Made by a program: the position numbers and the translations under genes | The notes under the pieces: generated by a model | The model's input: only the letters and a program-made list of their open reading frames with translations | Told to the model about the DNA's origin: nothing | Database searches by the model: none | Assembly (NCBI RefSeq): GCF_002953935.1 | Contig: NZ_CP026514.1 | Coordinates: forward strand, 1,240,001-1,304,000 | From: Arthrobacter sp. PGP41 | GTDB lineage: Bacteria > Actinomycetota > Actinomycetes > Actinomycetales > Micrococcaceae | DNA: 64,000 nucleotides | Reading direction: 5' to 3' | Shown: piece by piece, positions 1-8,176 of the stretch | Layout: each line of letters starts with the position of its first letter | Numbering within the stretch: position 1 is the first letter of the stretch

Positions 1-207
1 GAGCTTGAATTCGAAAGAGTATGACTGTTTTGTCGGCTTGGTCACCAGCGCTCCTTGGCCATGAATCCTCCACCGCCGATACAGCCTCTTGACCGGCCAA
101 TTAGACACGCCCAACAGATTAGCTGTCGCCTTATCTGCAAGGCCTTTCTCAAACCACGCTACAGCCGCCTCACGCTGAGCCTCGGACAACGAACTATCTA
201 CACGCAA
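1..207 (-). CDS. IS3-type transposase OrfA, N-terminal part (truncated by window)
   Basis: Sixty-nine codons are visible. They read LRVDSSLSEAQREAAVAWFE, then a helix-turn-helix-like stretch (KATANLLGVSNWPVKRLYRRW) followed by a second basic segment. This is the layout of the DNA-binding OrfA of IS3/IS150-type elements, which acts with an OrfB integrase normally made by frameshifting. The start is a TTG at 207. An in-frame stop at 226-228 and the absence of ATG or GTG in between leave TTG as the only good choice, preceded by GGGGAG at 215-220. OrfB would lie beyond the window. Confidence 0.72.
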   Translation of the reverse strand, partial: MRVDSSLSEAQREAAVAWFEKGLADKATANLLGVSNWPVKRLYRRWRIHGQGALVTKPTKQSYSFEFKL

Positions 208-209
208 AA

Positions 210-265
210 AACTGCTCCCCGGAAGTCAGAACTGAATTTCTCAGTCCAACTTCCAGGGAGCAGTT
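210..265. repeat. 56-bp imperfect palindrome at the IS end
   Basis: The arms AACTGCTCCCCGGAAGT (210-226) and ACTTCCAGGGAGCAGTT (249-265) pair with one mismatch, and an inner ACTGA/TCAGT pair closes most of the remainder. On the transposase strand the 3' arm contains the GGGGAG ribosome-binding site of OrfA. Confidence 0.85.
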
Positions 266-301
266 CAAACAGGACGGGGGCTCCTTTGTGTGGAGTGTGC
301 C

Positions 302-1075
302 TTACTCGACGGTGTCGGCCAGCGTCCCGAGGTAGAGCTGGATGACTTTGGGATCCTTCATCAGCTCGCGGCCGGTGCCGGTGTAGGCGTCCCGGCCCTG
401 GTCCAGGACGTAGGCGCGGTCGCAGATCTGCAGGCAGCGCCGGGCGTTCTGTTCCACCATGATCACCGAGACGCCTGCACGGTTGATCTCATGGACGCGC
501 AGGAAGGTCTCGTCCTGCTTGACGGGGGAGAGGCCCGCGGACGGCTCATCAAGCAGCAGCACGGCCGGATCCATCATCAGTGCGCGGCCCATGGCCACCA
601 TCTGGCGTTCACCGCCGGACAGCGAGCCGGCCCGCTGCGCGCGCCGCTTGCCAAGTTCCGGGAACAGGCCGGCCACGAAGTCGAACCGTTCGGCGAAATC
701 CTTGGGGCGCTGGAACATGCCCATCTGCAGGTTTTCCTCGATGGTCAGCGTAGCGAACACGTTGTTGGTTTGCGGGACGAAGCCCACCCCGCGGGTCACC
801 AGCTTGTTCGCCTTCAGCCCGGTGATGTCCTGGCCACGGACCACCACCGTGCCCGAATGGACCTTCACCAGGCCGAACATTGCTTTCAGAAGGGTGGACT
901 TGCCGGCCCCGTTGGGCCCGATGATCCCGATCAGTTCGCCTTTGCGGGCCTCGATGCTGCAGCCGTTGAGGATATTGACTCCCGGCAGGTAGCCCGCCAC
1001 AAGGTCGGTGACCTTGACCACCGAGTCCCCGTCAATGACTGGGTGTGCGGCTGGTGCCGCGCTGGTGCTGCTCAT
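302..1075 (-). CDS. livF: Branched-chain amino-acid ABC transporter ATPase LivF
   Basis: One of two cytoplasmic ATPases that drive a LIV-type importer for leucine, isoleucine, valine or related amides. The 257 residues carry Walker A GPNGAGKST at 53-61, the signature LSGGERQ at 152-158 and Walker B AVLLLDEPSA at 171-180. The VPQTNNVF Q-loop and length are normal for LivF. The ATG overlaps the livG stop by 4 bp, so translation is probably coupled. It is the last gene of livH-M-G-F. No periplasmic-type substrate-binding protein gene is in the window, so the exact substrate (amino acid, urea or amide) is open. Confidence 0.93.
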   Translation of the reverse strand: MSSTSAAPAAHPVIDGDSVVKVTDLVAGYLPGVNILNGCSIEARKGELIGIIGPNGAGKSTLLKAMFGLVKVHSGTVVVRGQDITGLKANKLVTRGVGFVPQTNNVFATLTIEENLQMGMFQRPKDFAERFDFVAGLFPELGKRRAQRAGSLSGGERQMVAMGRALMMDPAVLLLDEPSAGLSPVKQDETFLRVHEINRAGVSVIMVEQNARRCLQICDRAYVLDQGRDAYTGTGRELMKDPKVIQLYLGTLADTVE

Positions 1076-2142
1076 TGGCTGTCCTTCTCTGTGCTGCCTG
1101 TATCCGTGCTGCCATGGCGGCCCCGGGTCCGGTCGGGGCGGTCCTCGTCCGCCTCCTTGGCCACAATGTCGAGGGAGATAATGCCCGCATTTTCGGTTCC
1201 GACGATCGATTCCTCGTCCGCCACAAGTTCAGCTGCGAGCTCCTTGAGGCCTTCGGAGTCGCCGAGGTCGACGTCGTGGTGTGCACCAAGGTAGGCGTCG
1301 ATGACCGCAGGGTTCTTCATCACTTCACCGGGCGGGCCCTCCGCGACCACTTTCCCCTCGGCCATGACCACCACCCAGTCTGCGATGTGGCGGACCATGT
1401 GCATGTCGTGTTCCACGAAGAGGACGGTCATGCCTTCGGCTTTGAGGTTCTTGATGTGGTCCAGCAGCGACTGGGTCAGGGCCGGGTTGACGCCTGCCAT
1501 GGGTTCGTCAAGCATCACCAGCTTGGGCCGCACCATGAGGGACCGGGCCATCTCCAGGAGCTTGCGCTGGCCGCCGGACAGCGACGCCGCGTAGTCGTCC
1601 TTTTTGGCGTCGAGCTTGAACTTCTCCAGCAGCACGTTGGCTTCGCCGGTGATCTGTTTTTCCCGGCCGCCCCAGATGCCCTTGAACAGCGCCTTGGACA
1701 GCCGCTCGCCGGGCTGGTTTGCCGCGCCGAGGCGCATGTTCTCCATCACGGTCAGCTTGCCCATGACCTTGGTGAGCTGGAAAGTGCGCACCATGCCCAT
1801 CCGCGCCACCTTGTAGGGAGACACTCCGGCGAGGCTCTTGCCTTCGAACTGCCACTTTCCGGTATTGGGTGTATCAAAGCCGGTGAGCAGGTTGAAGAGG
1901 GTGGTCTTGCCCGCGCCGTTGGGGCCGATGAGCGCCGTGATCTTGTGGCGGGGGATTTCGAGGTATTCGACGTCCACCGCATTGATGCCTCCGAAGCTGC
2001 GGGTCACGTTCTCTGCCACCACGATGGGGTCGCGCTTTTTGCAGCCGGGCCCCACTTCTCCGGCCGCGATGGGTCGGGTGTCGGTCATGTAGTCCAACTC
2101 GCCCGGACCGGCCGGTGTTGGTTCTTCGCTGTGCATGCTCAT
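1072..2142 (-). CDS. livG: Branched-chain amino-acid ABC transporter ATPase LivG
   Basis: Partner ATPase of LivF. Walker A GPNGAGKTT is at residues 73-81, the signature LSGGQ at 188-192 and Walker B LVMLDEP at 208-214. At 356 residues it is about 100 longer than usual. The excess is an N-terminal segment of about 38 residues and an acidic C-terminal tail after the LivG-type end (PAVIDAYLG). The first ATG overlaps the livM stop by 4 bp, which favours it over an internal ATG at codon 19. The tail has no recognisable domain and may be disordered. Confidence 0.92.
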   Translation of the reverse strand: MSMHSEEPTPAGPGELDYMTDTRPIAAGEVGPGCKKRDPIVVAENVTRSFGGINAVDVEYLEIPRHKITALIGPNGAGKTTLFNLLTGFDTPNTGKWQFEGKSLAGVSPYKVARMGMVRTFQLTKVMGKLTVMENMRLGAANQPGERLSKALFKGIWGGREKQITGEANVLLEKFKLDAKKDDYAASLSGGQRKLLEMARSLMVRPKLVMLDEPMAGVNPALTQSLLDHIKNLKAEGMTVLFVEHDMHMVRHIADWVVVMAEGKVVAEGPPGEVMKNPAVIDAYLGAHHDVDLGDSEGLKELAAELVADEESIVGTENAGIISLDIVAKEADEDRPDRTRGRHGSTDTGSTEKDSQ

Positions 2143-3107
2143 GCGAACGCCAGCTCCTTCTTGTTTCCAAAGACGCCCTGGGGCCTGAAGATCATCAGCA
2201 GCATCAGCGCGACGCCAACCAGGATGTAGCGCAGCTGCCCGGCCTGGACCGTGTTCAGCCAGGTGATGGCCCCTGACTCGATCAGGCCGTACAGGATGCC
2301 TTGGGTCAGTGACAGGACAACCCAGAAGATCATCGCGCCGATGACCGGTCCGAGCACGGTGCCCAGGCCTCCCAGCAGGAGGCAGGTGTAGAGGAAGAAC
2401 GTCAGTTCCGTGCCGTAGTTGGCCGGCTGCACCGCTCCGCGGGGGAGGGTGAAGATCATGCCGGCGAGTGCGCCAAGGACGCCGCCGATAATGAGTGCCT
2501 GCATCTTGTAGGCATAGACGTTCTTGCCCAGGGACCGGACGGCGTTCTCATCTTCGCGGATCCCCTTGAGGACGCGTCCCCAGGGGCTGCGCATCAGCAG
2601 CCACACCAGGGTGCAGCAGAGGGCAACCAGTGCCCAGCCCACCACGCGGATGAAGAAGTCGCGGTTGTTCATGCCGAAGTAGGAGCCCTCGGGGAAGGGG
2701 TTCATGGCGTAGAACCCGCCTTCGAAGGCCGCCAGACCGTTGGCTGAACCGGTCACCGAGGTGAGCTGGTTGGTGGTCACGATGTACCGGACGATTTCCG
2801 CCGCTGCAATGGTCACGATGGCGAGGTAGTCTGCCCGGAGCCGCAGGGTGGGGATGCCGAGGAGCAGCGCAAAAATTGCGGAGGCAATGATGGCGATCAG
2901 CAGTCCAACGAAAAACGGTACACCGAAGGTGAGCGTGGAGATGGCGAAGCCGTAGGCTCCCACCGCCATGAAGCCGGCCTGGCCAAAGTTCAGCAGGCCG
3001 GAGTAGCCGAAGTGCACGGCGAGGCCGAGCGCAGCGAGGGCGTACGCGGCCGTCGTCGGGCTGAAAATTTCACCGGCAGCGCTGGCAAGAATGAATCCAA
3101 AGTCCAT
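2139..3107 (-). CDS. livM: Branched-chain amino-acid ABC transporter permease LivM
   Basis: Membrane permease of the LIV-type importer, 322 residues with about eight to ten hydrophobic segments. It contains the family motifs GYSGLLNFGQAGFMAVGAY near residue 35, typical of BPD_transp_2 permeases, and the cytoplasmic-loop sequence GLGTVLGPVIGA in the C-terminal third. It would form a heterodimer with LivH and dock LivG and LivF. It starts 9 bp after the livH stop and ends overlapping livG, so all four genes are one transcription unit. Confidence 0.93.
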   Translation of the reverse strand: MDFGFILASAAGEIFSPTTAAYALAALGLAVHFGYSGLLNFGQAGFMAVGAYGFAISTLTFGVPFFVGLLIAIIASAIFALLLGIPTLRLRADYLAIVTIAAAEIVRYIVTTNQLTSVTGSANGLAAFEGGFYAMNPFPEGSYFGMNNRDFFIRVVGWALVALCCTLVWLLMRSPWGRVLKGIREDENAVRSLGKNVYAYKMQALIIGGVLGALAGMIFTLPRGAVQPANYGTELTFFLYTCLLLGGLGTVLGPVIGAMIFWVVLSLTQGILYGLIESGAITWLNTVQAGQLRYILVGVALMLLMIFRPQGVFGNKKELAFA

Positions 3108-3116
3108 GGCTGTCTC

Positions 3117-4457
3117 CTAACCCACGCGCTCGCGCCGGCCCAGGATTCCCTGCGGCCGGAACAATAGGACAACGATCATGATGAACAGGGCACCTACATA
3201 CTTAAGGTCCGCGGCAAGGCCGAACACGGTGGTCAGTTCCACGAAGATGCCCACAATGACGGAACCGATCAGGGCGCCGAAGACTGTGCCGAGCCCGCCG
3301 AGGGTGACGCCGGCGAAAATCAGCAGGAGGATGGCCGAGCCCATGTCGAAGGTGACGCCGGGACGGTAGTACGCCCAGAGGATGCCGCCCAGGGAGGCCA
3401 GCATGCCGCCCGTGATCCAGACAATCCGAATGACGGAGTCGACGTCGATGCCTGAGGCGGCCGCCAGTGCCGGGTTGTCGGCTACCGCACGGGTTGCCTT
3501 GCCCAGCCTGGTCTTCAGCAGAACGATGCCGATCAGGGCGATCACCACCGCGCTGATCCCGAGGGACCAGAGGTTGTTGGGTGATATGGATACCGGGCCC
3601 AGCTGGATCTCGGGGCTCTGCGCGAACGGCAGCTGCTGGGTGGCGCCGCCGAAGTAGAACTGGATGACGTACCGGACGGCAAGCGCAAGCCCGATGCTGA
3701 CAATCATCATTGGCACCAGGCCGGTGCCGCGTCGGCGCAGCGGCCGCCACAGGCCTCGGTCCTGGGCATATCCGAACAGACCACCGCCCAACAGGGACAG
3801 GATCAGGGCCAGCCAGAAGGGGAGGCCGATGGCGTTGAAGGCAAACACCAGCACCGCCCCAAGGGTGACCATCTCGCCGTGGGCGAAGTTGGTGAGGCCG
3901 GTGGTGCCGAAAATCAGCGAAAGGCCTACTGAGGCGAGGGCAAGGAGAAGGCCGAAGCTCAGGCCGGCCACGAGCCGGTTGAGCAGGTTTTGGCCGAAGT
4001 CCTGCTGCTGCACCACGATGCCCTTGCCGAAGGCGAAGATCACCGACAGGTTTGAGGTCTGGCTGAAGGTCACCTGGCGGGGGTTTTCCTGGCCTTCAGC
4101 CAGCTTGATGCCCTCGGGAAGGGTCGATTCGTCCAGTTCCACCGTGTACGTGCCCTGATCGGGCACGCCGATGTTCCAGGATCCGTTCGCCGACGACTTG
4201 GCCGTACCGGTGAAGCCGTCCTTCTTGGCCGTGATGGACACATCCGCCAGGGGTGCGCGGGTGTCATCACGGAGAAATCCACTGATGTTGTTCTGGAATG
4301 TCTGGTTCGACGGGGATGGTGTCGGAGACGGGGAAGTGGCCTGCGATGCCGGTGCTGCCACAAGAAGGATTGCCAGGATGGACGCGCTTATAGCTCCCAT
4401 TAACCTCAGCAACCTGCGGCGTCCTTCGGCCGGCCGGCCTTGGGGTGTACTTCTCAA
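3117..4457 (-). CDS. livH: LivH permease with an added exported N-terminal domain
   Basis: The C-terminal 290 residues are a LivH permease (LSLIFGTTGLTNFAHGEM near 179-196, GLGTVFGALIG further on). The N-terminal 155 residues are extra. A basic stretch (RRRLLRL) and hydrophobic core (20-38) ending APASQA look like a signal peptide. A Ser/Thr/Pro linker follows, then residues 57-140 resemble a small beta-sandwich of the carboxypeptidase-regulatory/SdrB-like kind (ADVSITAKKDGFTGTAKSSA and similar). The domain would sit outside the membrane. The start is TTG at 4457 behind a GGAGG 9 nt upstream; ATG at 4400 is an alternative. First gene of the operon. Confidence 0.9.
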   Translation of the reverse strand: MRSTPQGRPAEGRRRLLRLMGAISASILAILLVAAPASQATSPSPTPSPSNQTFQNNISGFLRDDTRAPLADVSITAKKDGFTGTAKSSANGSWNIGVPDQGTYTVELDESTLPEGIKLAEGQENPRQVTFSQTSNLSVIFAFGKGIVVQQQDFGQNLLNRLVAGLSFGLLLALASVGLSLIFGTTGLTNFAHGEMVTLGAVLVFAFNAIGLPFWLALILSLLGGGLFGYAQDRGLWRPLRRRGTGLVPMMIVSIGLALAVRYVIQFYFGGATQQLPFAQSPEIQLGPVSISPNNLWSLGISAVVIALIGIVLLKTRLGKATRAVADNPALAAASGIDVDSVIRIVWITGGMLASLGGILWAYYRPGVTFDMGSAILLLIFAGVTLGGLGTVFGALIGSVIVGIFVELTTVFGLAADLKYVGALFIMIVVLLFRPQGILGRRERVG

Positions 4458-4759
4458 ATTGAATAACCTCCACTTGGGGGCGGTCTCGGCTGCGCCTTTG
4501 CAGCCGTTGCGAACGGATGCAGGGATAGGATGGTGCCAATCTGGCGCGGCACCGCACGTGTGTGAGTTCCGTCACCCTGCTTGGCTTATGCTACAGCGCG
4601 GATGTTGCGGGAAATGCCGCGGTTCAGGCGCCGATGGTAGCGATCGGATAACAACTCCGCTCTCGTGGCGGGGGCGGGGAACTTTCACGGGCGCACTTAC
4701 GTGAGAATTGGTACCGTAAACCTTAAGGTTTCAACACATCCCTATGGAGGAATCCAGCA
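4458..4759. promoter_or_regulatory. Divergent liv / BI-1 intergenic region
   Basis: The 302 bp hold the leftward liv promoter and the rightward promoter of the Bax-inhibitor gene. Visible items are the GGAGG ribosome-binding site of livH (about 4467-4471 on the minus strand), a palindrome at 4718-4731 and a GGAGG before 4760. No confident -35/-10 pair could be assigned for liv, and no further ORF with a ribosome-binding site was seen. Confidence 0.5.
4718..4731. promoter_or_regulatory. Perfect 14-bp palindrome over the probable -10 of the BI-1 gene
   Basis: AAACCTTAAGGTTT is a perfect palindrome. It contains TAAGGT (4724-4729), a plausible -10 box that would put the start site near 4736 and give a leader of about 24 nt. 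A dimeric repressor bound here would block the promoter. Confidence 0.5.
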
Positions 4760-5644
4760 ATGGCACTTGGCGGCAACCCGATCTTCAACGGAAAAAGCTT
4801 CCGTGGAGCCACCCAGGCACCGCCTGTCCCGCAGGCTCCCTACGGACACGCGCCCTACGGCCAGCAGCCGTACGGGCAGGCGCCCTACGGCCAGCAGCCG
4901 TACGGCCAGCCACAGAACATGACCAATGAGCAGCTGCAGCAGATGTACAACCAGCCCGCTGCGGGCCCGGCGGACACCGGCAGGATGACCTTCGACGACG
5001 TCATCGTCAAGACCACCGCCTGCCTCGGGGTGCTGCTCGCCGGTGCCGCAGTGACGCTGTTCGTCAGCATGGGCCTGGCTTCGCTCCTGATGATCGTTGG
5101 TGCGCTGGGCGGTTTCGTGCTGGCCCTGGTCAACACTTTCAAGAAGCAGCCGTCGCCGGCACTGATTCTTGCTTACGCAGGCCTTGAAGGCCTCTTCCTC
5201 GGCGGCCTCACCCGGGTCCTGGACGCCATGTACCCGGGAGTGGGGCTTCAGGCTGTCCTCGGCACGCTGTCCGTCTTCACGGTGACGCTGCTCCTGTTCA
5301 AGAGCGGCAAGGTCCGCGCCACCCCGAAGGCCATGAAGTTCTTCATGATCGCCCTGGTTGGCTACGCCCTCTTCTCTGTCGTGAACCTCGTCATGATGAT
5401 GACCGGCCTGACATCGGAACCCTTCGGGCTGCGCAGCGGCATCATCGGCGTCGCCATCGGCATCCTGGCCATCGGTCTCGCGGCATTCTCCCTGGTCATG
5501 GACTTCACCAGCATCGAGGAGGGTGTCCGCAACGGCGCCCCCCAGCGCTTCTCCTGGACGGCCGCATTCGGCCTGACGGTCACGCTGGTATGGCTCTACG
5601 TGGAAATCATCCGCCTGCTGTCCATCCTGCGCGGGGAAGAGTAG
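4760..5644 (+). CDS. Bax inhibitor-1 / YccA family membrane protein
   Basis: A 294-residue integral membrane protein with seven hydrophobic segments from about residue 85 to the end, typical of the actinobacterial BI-1/YccA family (TMBIM-like). Members are thought to act as membrane stress or ion-leak proteins, but no precise bacterial role is established. Residues 20-52 form a cytoplasmic tail of PYGQ-type repeats (PYGHAPYGQQPYGQAPYGQQ and on), probably disordered. The ATG is preceded by GGAGG at 4746-4750. It is monocistronic: a divergent liv operon lies upstream and a strong terminator downstream. Confidence 0.88.
   Translation: MALGGNPIFNGKSFRGATQAPPVPQAPYGHAPYGQQPYGQAPYGQQPYGQPQNMTNEQLQQMYNQPAAGPADTGRMTFDDVIVKTTACLGVLLAGAAVTLFVSMGLASLLMIVGALGGFVLALVNTFKKQPSPALILAYAGLEGLFLGGLTRVLDAMYPGVGLQAVLGTLSVFTVTLLLFKSGKVRATPKAMKFFMIALVGYALFSVVNLVMMMTGLTSEPFGLRSGIIGVAIGILAIGLAAFSLVMDFTSIEEGVRNGAPQRFSWTAAFGLTVTLVWLYVEIIRLLSILRGEE
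4850..4909 (+). repeat. 30-bp tandem duplication coding for PYGQ repeats
   Basis: Units 4850-4879 and 4880-4909 (starting GCGCCCTACGGCCAGCAGCC) differ at one base and each encodes a decapeptide of the type APYGQQPYGQ. Such near-identical units suggest recent expansion by slippage or unequal crossing-over. Confidence 0.9.
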
Positions 5645-5682
5645 CGCACAAGGCGGCTCCCGCCGTCGGACCTTCCCAATAG

Positions 5683-5714
5683 CTGAGGGCCCCACCATAT
5701 GGTGGGGCCCTCAG
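5683..5714. terminator. Bidirectional terminator between BI-1 gene and galK
   Basis: CTGAGGGCCCCACC, loop ATAT, GGTGGGGCCCTCAG: perfect 14-bp arms between convergent genes. No long T-run follows on either side, as is common in high-GC actinobacteria. Confidence 0.85.
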
Positions 5715-5738
5715 CAGTTAAGCGCACTGCGGCTGGCT

Positions 5739-6926
5739 CTAGGCGATCCGCCGGGCCCCCGCCGCGGGCGAGACCGCGAAGATGTCCGGCGCTTTGAAGC
5801 CGGCATCCGCGAAGGCAGTGGCGACGGCGTCACGCACCTTTTGCTCCAGGGCCACCGGGGTGAGCGCTATGGCCGCTCCGCCGAATCCGCCCCCGGTCAT
5901 CCGTGCACCGATGGCGCCGCTGGCACGGGAAGCGTCCACCGCCAGGTCCAGCTCGGGGCAGGAGATTTCGAAGTCGTCCCGCATGGACGTGTGGCTGGCG
6001 TCCAGCAGGGGACCAATGGCGCCTGGCCCTTGGCTTGCCAGGAGCTCGACGGTCTGGAGTACGCGGTCGTTTTCCGTGACCACGTGGCGGACGCGGCGGA
6101 ACGTGACTTCATCCAGGAGGCCGCTGGCTTCCGCCAGATCGCCCAGCTGCACGTCACGGAGCGCCTTGACCCCCAGCACTTCCGCGCCGAGTTCGCAGGA
6201 TGCCCGCCGGGAGGCATAGCCGCCGTCGGCATGCGAGTGCGAGACCTTGGTGTCGATCACGAGCATCACCAGGTCCGCGGGCTGCGTCTCGAAGGGAACC
6301 AGGCGCACGTTCTGGTTCCGGCAGTCCAGGAAGACCGCGTGGCCTTCCGAACCGCGGAGCGAGGCGGACTGGTCCATGATCCCTGTGGGAGCGCCGACAA
6401 AGTCATTTTCGGCACGCTGCGTGGCCAGCACCATTTCCTGGGCTTCGAGCCCGGCCCCGGTGAGATCGTTCAGTGCCGAGATGACGGCACATTCAATCGC
6501 GTGGGAGGAGGACAGTCCGGCCCCGAGGGGGACATCCGAGTCCAGCAGCAGGTCAACGCCCGGGACAGCGATGCCTCGCTGTTTCAGCGCCCACATCACG
6601 CCGAGCGGGTATTTGGTCCATCCTTTGGCGGAGCCCGGCTCCAGCGAATCCAGCCTGGTGCTTACCAGGCCTTGGTCGCCGTAGGTGGAGAGCAGGCGCA
6701 CAGAGGAACCGGGGCGGACCCTGACGGCCACCCGGGCGGTGCGGTTGATGGCGAAGGGGAGGACGAAACCCTCGTTGTAGTCCGTGTGCTCGCCGATAAG
6801 GTTTACCCGGCCCGGCGCCTGCCAGATTCCGTCCGGAGCGCTGCCGAACTCCTGTGAAAACCGTGCCGCAAGATCCTGGGTCCCTGCAGGCGCGCTTGTG
6901 GTCAGGGGATCCGGTGCGGGGTTCAC
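5739..6926 (-). CDS. galK: Galactokinase GalK
   Basis: Phosphorylates alpha-D-galactose to galactose-1-phosphate with ATP, the first committed step of the Leloir pathway. A GHMP kinase of 395 residues with the galactokinase signature GRVNLIGEHTDYNEG at 39-53, the ATP-binding loop PLGAGLSSS at 133-141 and the C-terminal motif GGGFGGAAIAL. The start overlaps the galT stop by 4 bp, so galT-galK is an operon with galT first. The gene ends at the terminator facing the BI-1 gene. Confidence 0.95.
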   Translation of the reverse strand: MNPAPDPLTTSAPAGTQDLAARFSQEFGSAPDGIWQAPGRVNLIGEHTDYNEGFVLPFAINRTARVAVRVRPGSSVRLLSTYGDQGLVSTRLDSLEPGSAKGWTKYPLGVMWALKQRGIAVPGVDLLLDSDVPLGAGLSSSHAIECAVISALNDLTGAGLEAQEMVLATQRAENDFVGAPTGIMDQSASLRGSEGHAVFLDCRNQNVRLVPFETQPADLVMLVIDTKVSHSHADGGYASRRASCELGAEVLGVKALRDVQLGDLAEASGLLDEVTFRRVRHVVTENDRVLQTVELLASQGPGAIGPLLDASHTSMRDDFEISCPELDLAVDASRASGAIGARMTGGGFGGAAIALTPVALEQKVRDAVATAFADAGFKAPDIFAVSPAAGARRIA

Positions 6927-8074
6927 GCGTGGGCTCCTTCAGGTGCGGCCGCCGCGACGGCGGGGGTGGTGGAAGGCGGAAGGGTTACCGTGCGCAGCCG
7001 CTCGGCGACGCTTTCCGGGGTGGTGTCATTGATGAAAGCGCCCATGGCTGCCTCCGACCCTGCCAGGTACTTCAGCTTATCGGCCGCCCGCCGCGGGGAG
7101 GTCAGCTGGAGGTGGAGGTAGCCGGCGGGCCGCAGAACCGGATCCAGGGGAGCCTGGTGCCAGGCGGATATGTACGGGGTGGGCGTGGGGTAGAGGCCGT
7201 CCACCCTCCGGAGCAGCTCGAGGTAGACGCAAGCGAGTTCGTCCTTCTCCTCGCCGCTCAGCGCCGCGAGGTCGGGGACCTGGCGGTGGGGCACCAGGTG
7301 GATTTCGAGCGGCCACCGGGCGGCAAAGGGAACATACGCGCTGAAGTTCTCCCCTTCCAGGACCATCCTGCTTCCGTCCTCCCGCTCGGAGCGCAGCAGT
7401 GAGCCGGTGAGGGTGTCGCCGTCCCGGGCATCGTAGAACCTTCGTGCTGCAGCGCCGAGGACGCCCGCGCGGGGAGTGATGTAAGGGTAGGCGTAGATCT
7501 GGCCGTGGGGGTGGTGGAGTGTTACCCCAATGTCCGCGCCACGGTTTTCGAAGGGGAAGACCTGCTTGATTCCGGGCAGCCCGCTCAGGGCCCGCGTTCG
7601 CTGGGCCCAGGCCTCGATGACAGTACGGGACCTCTCTTCGCCCAGTTCACTGAAGGATCCGGTGTGGGAGGGGGTGAACGCCACTACCTCGCAGCGTCCG
7701 TACGCGGGACCCTTGGTACCCCATGCTGCCTCGCCCGGTATCGGGCCCAGCGCGGGACCAAGCGAGGGGAAGCGGTTTTCAAACACCACCACGTCGTAGT
7801 CCGAAGCAGGGATCTCAGAAAGATTGCTGGGGGTGGTGGGGCAGATCGGGCACTGGTCCGCCGGCGGGAGGTGGGTCCGTGCCTGCCGGTGCGACGCGAC
7901 GGCAACCCACTCGTCCGTCAGTGCGTCGTAGCGGACCTCGCCGGGTTCCCCCCTCGGGGGGAGACCGCGATGGTCGGTGGTGAATTCGGCGGCGCGCGGC
8001 TTGGGGGTTGCGGCGTCATCGAAATAGATGAGTTCCCTGCCGTCGGAGAGCCTGGTGCTCGTGATAGCTGTCAT
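6923..8074 (-). CDS. galT: Galactose-1-phosphate uridylyltransferase GalT
   Basis: Exchanges UDP between UDP-glucose and galactose-1-phosphate. The class I active-site motif HPHGQ is at residues 188-192, His190 being the nucleophile, and the metal-site cysteines CPIC are at 75-78. The start is ATG at 8074, giving 383 residues and the family N-terminus (MTAITSTRLSDGRELIYFDD). An in-frame extension upstream of 8074 runs through AT-rich promoter DNA and is not credible. No galE is adjacent, so the epimerase must be encoded elsewhere. Confidence 0.94.
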   Translation of the reverse strand: MTAITSTRLSDGRELIYFDDAATPKPRAAEFTTDHRGLPPRGEPGEVRYDALTDEWVAVASHRQARTHLPPADQCPICPTTPSNLSEIPASDYDVVVFENRFPSLGPALGPIPGEAAWGTKGPAYGRCEVVAFTPSHTGSFSELGEERSRTVIEAWAQRTRALSGLPGIKQVFPFENRGADIGVTLHHPHGQIYAYPYITPRAGVLGAAARRFYDARDGDTLTGSLLRSEREDGSRMVLEGENFSAYVPFAARWPLEIHLVPHRQVPDLAALSGEEKDELACVYLELLRRVDGLYPTPTPYISAWHQAPLDPVLRPAGYLHLQLTSPRRAADKLKYLAGSEAAMGAFINDTTPESVAERLRTVTLPPSTTPAVAAAAPEGAHA

Positions 8075-8176
8075 GGATAAAAGTGTGACACGTTCGATCA
8101 AAAAAGAATAGTTAACAACAAAATCTAACATCCGGACTGCTGCGGGCACACGTCCTGCCGGGGTACGGTGGTGCCC
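8075..8176. promoter_or_regulatory. Divergent galT / aldose-epimerase promoter region
   Basis: AT-rich DNA (8095-8130) in a GC-rich context. The small inverted repeat GTGTGACAC (8082-8090) lies next to GTTCGATC, near the likely galT start site, and could be an operator. On the plus strand TACGGT (8164-8169) lies 7 nt before the ATG at 8177, a leaderless arrangement. No regulator gene is adjacent. Confidence 0.45.

Larger units (their letters stand above)
1..267 (-). mobile_element. Terminal part of an IS3-like insertion sequence (cut by window edge)
   Basis: The minus strand reads TGAACTGCTCCC from 267, then a long palindrome, then an OrfA-type transposase gene running off the window. A TG...CA end fits the IS3 family. 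The element begins 35 bp after the livF stop codon, and its transposase reads in the same direction as the liv operon. The base composition (AT-richer coding, TTG start) differs from the neighbouring genes, which fits a transferred element. The other end and any target duplication lie outside the window, so family and exact boundary are inferred. Confidence 0.7.

Noticed and set aside
290..1294. Open frame on the plus strand opposite livF and livG
   Set aside because: Shadow of the ATPase genes; no start signal or motif.
4843..4915. Short tandem repeats considered as a CRISPR array
   Set aside because: The repeats are in frame, encode PYGQ peptides and have no unique spacers.
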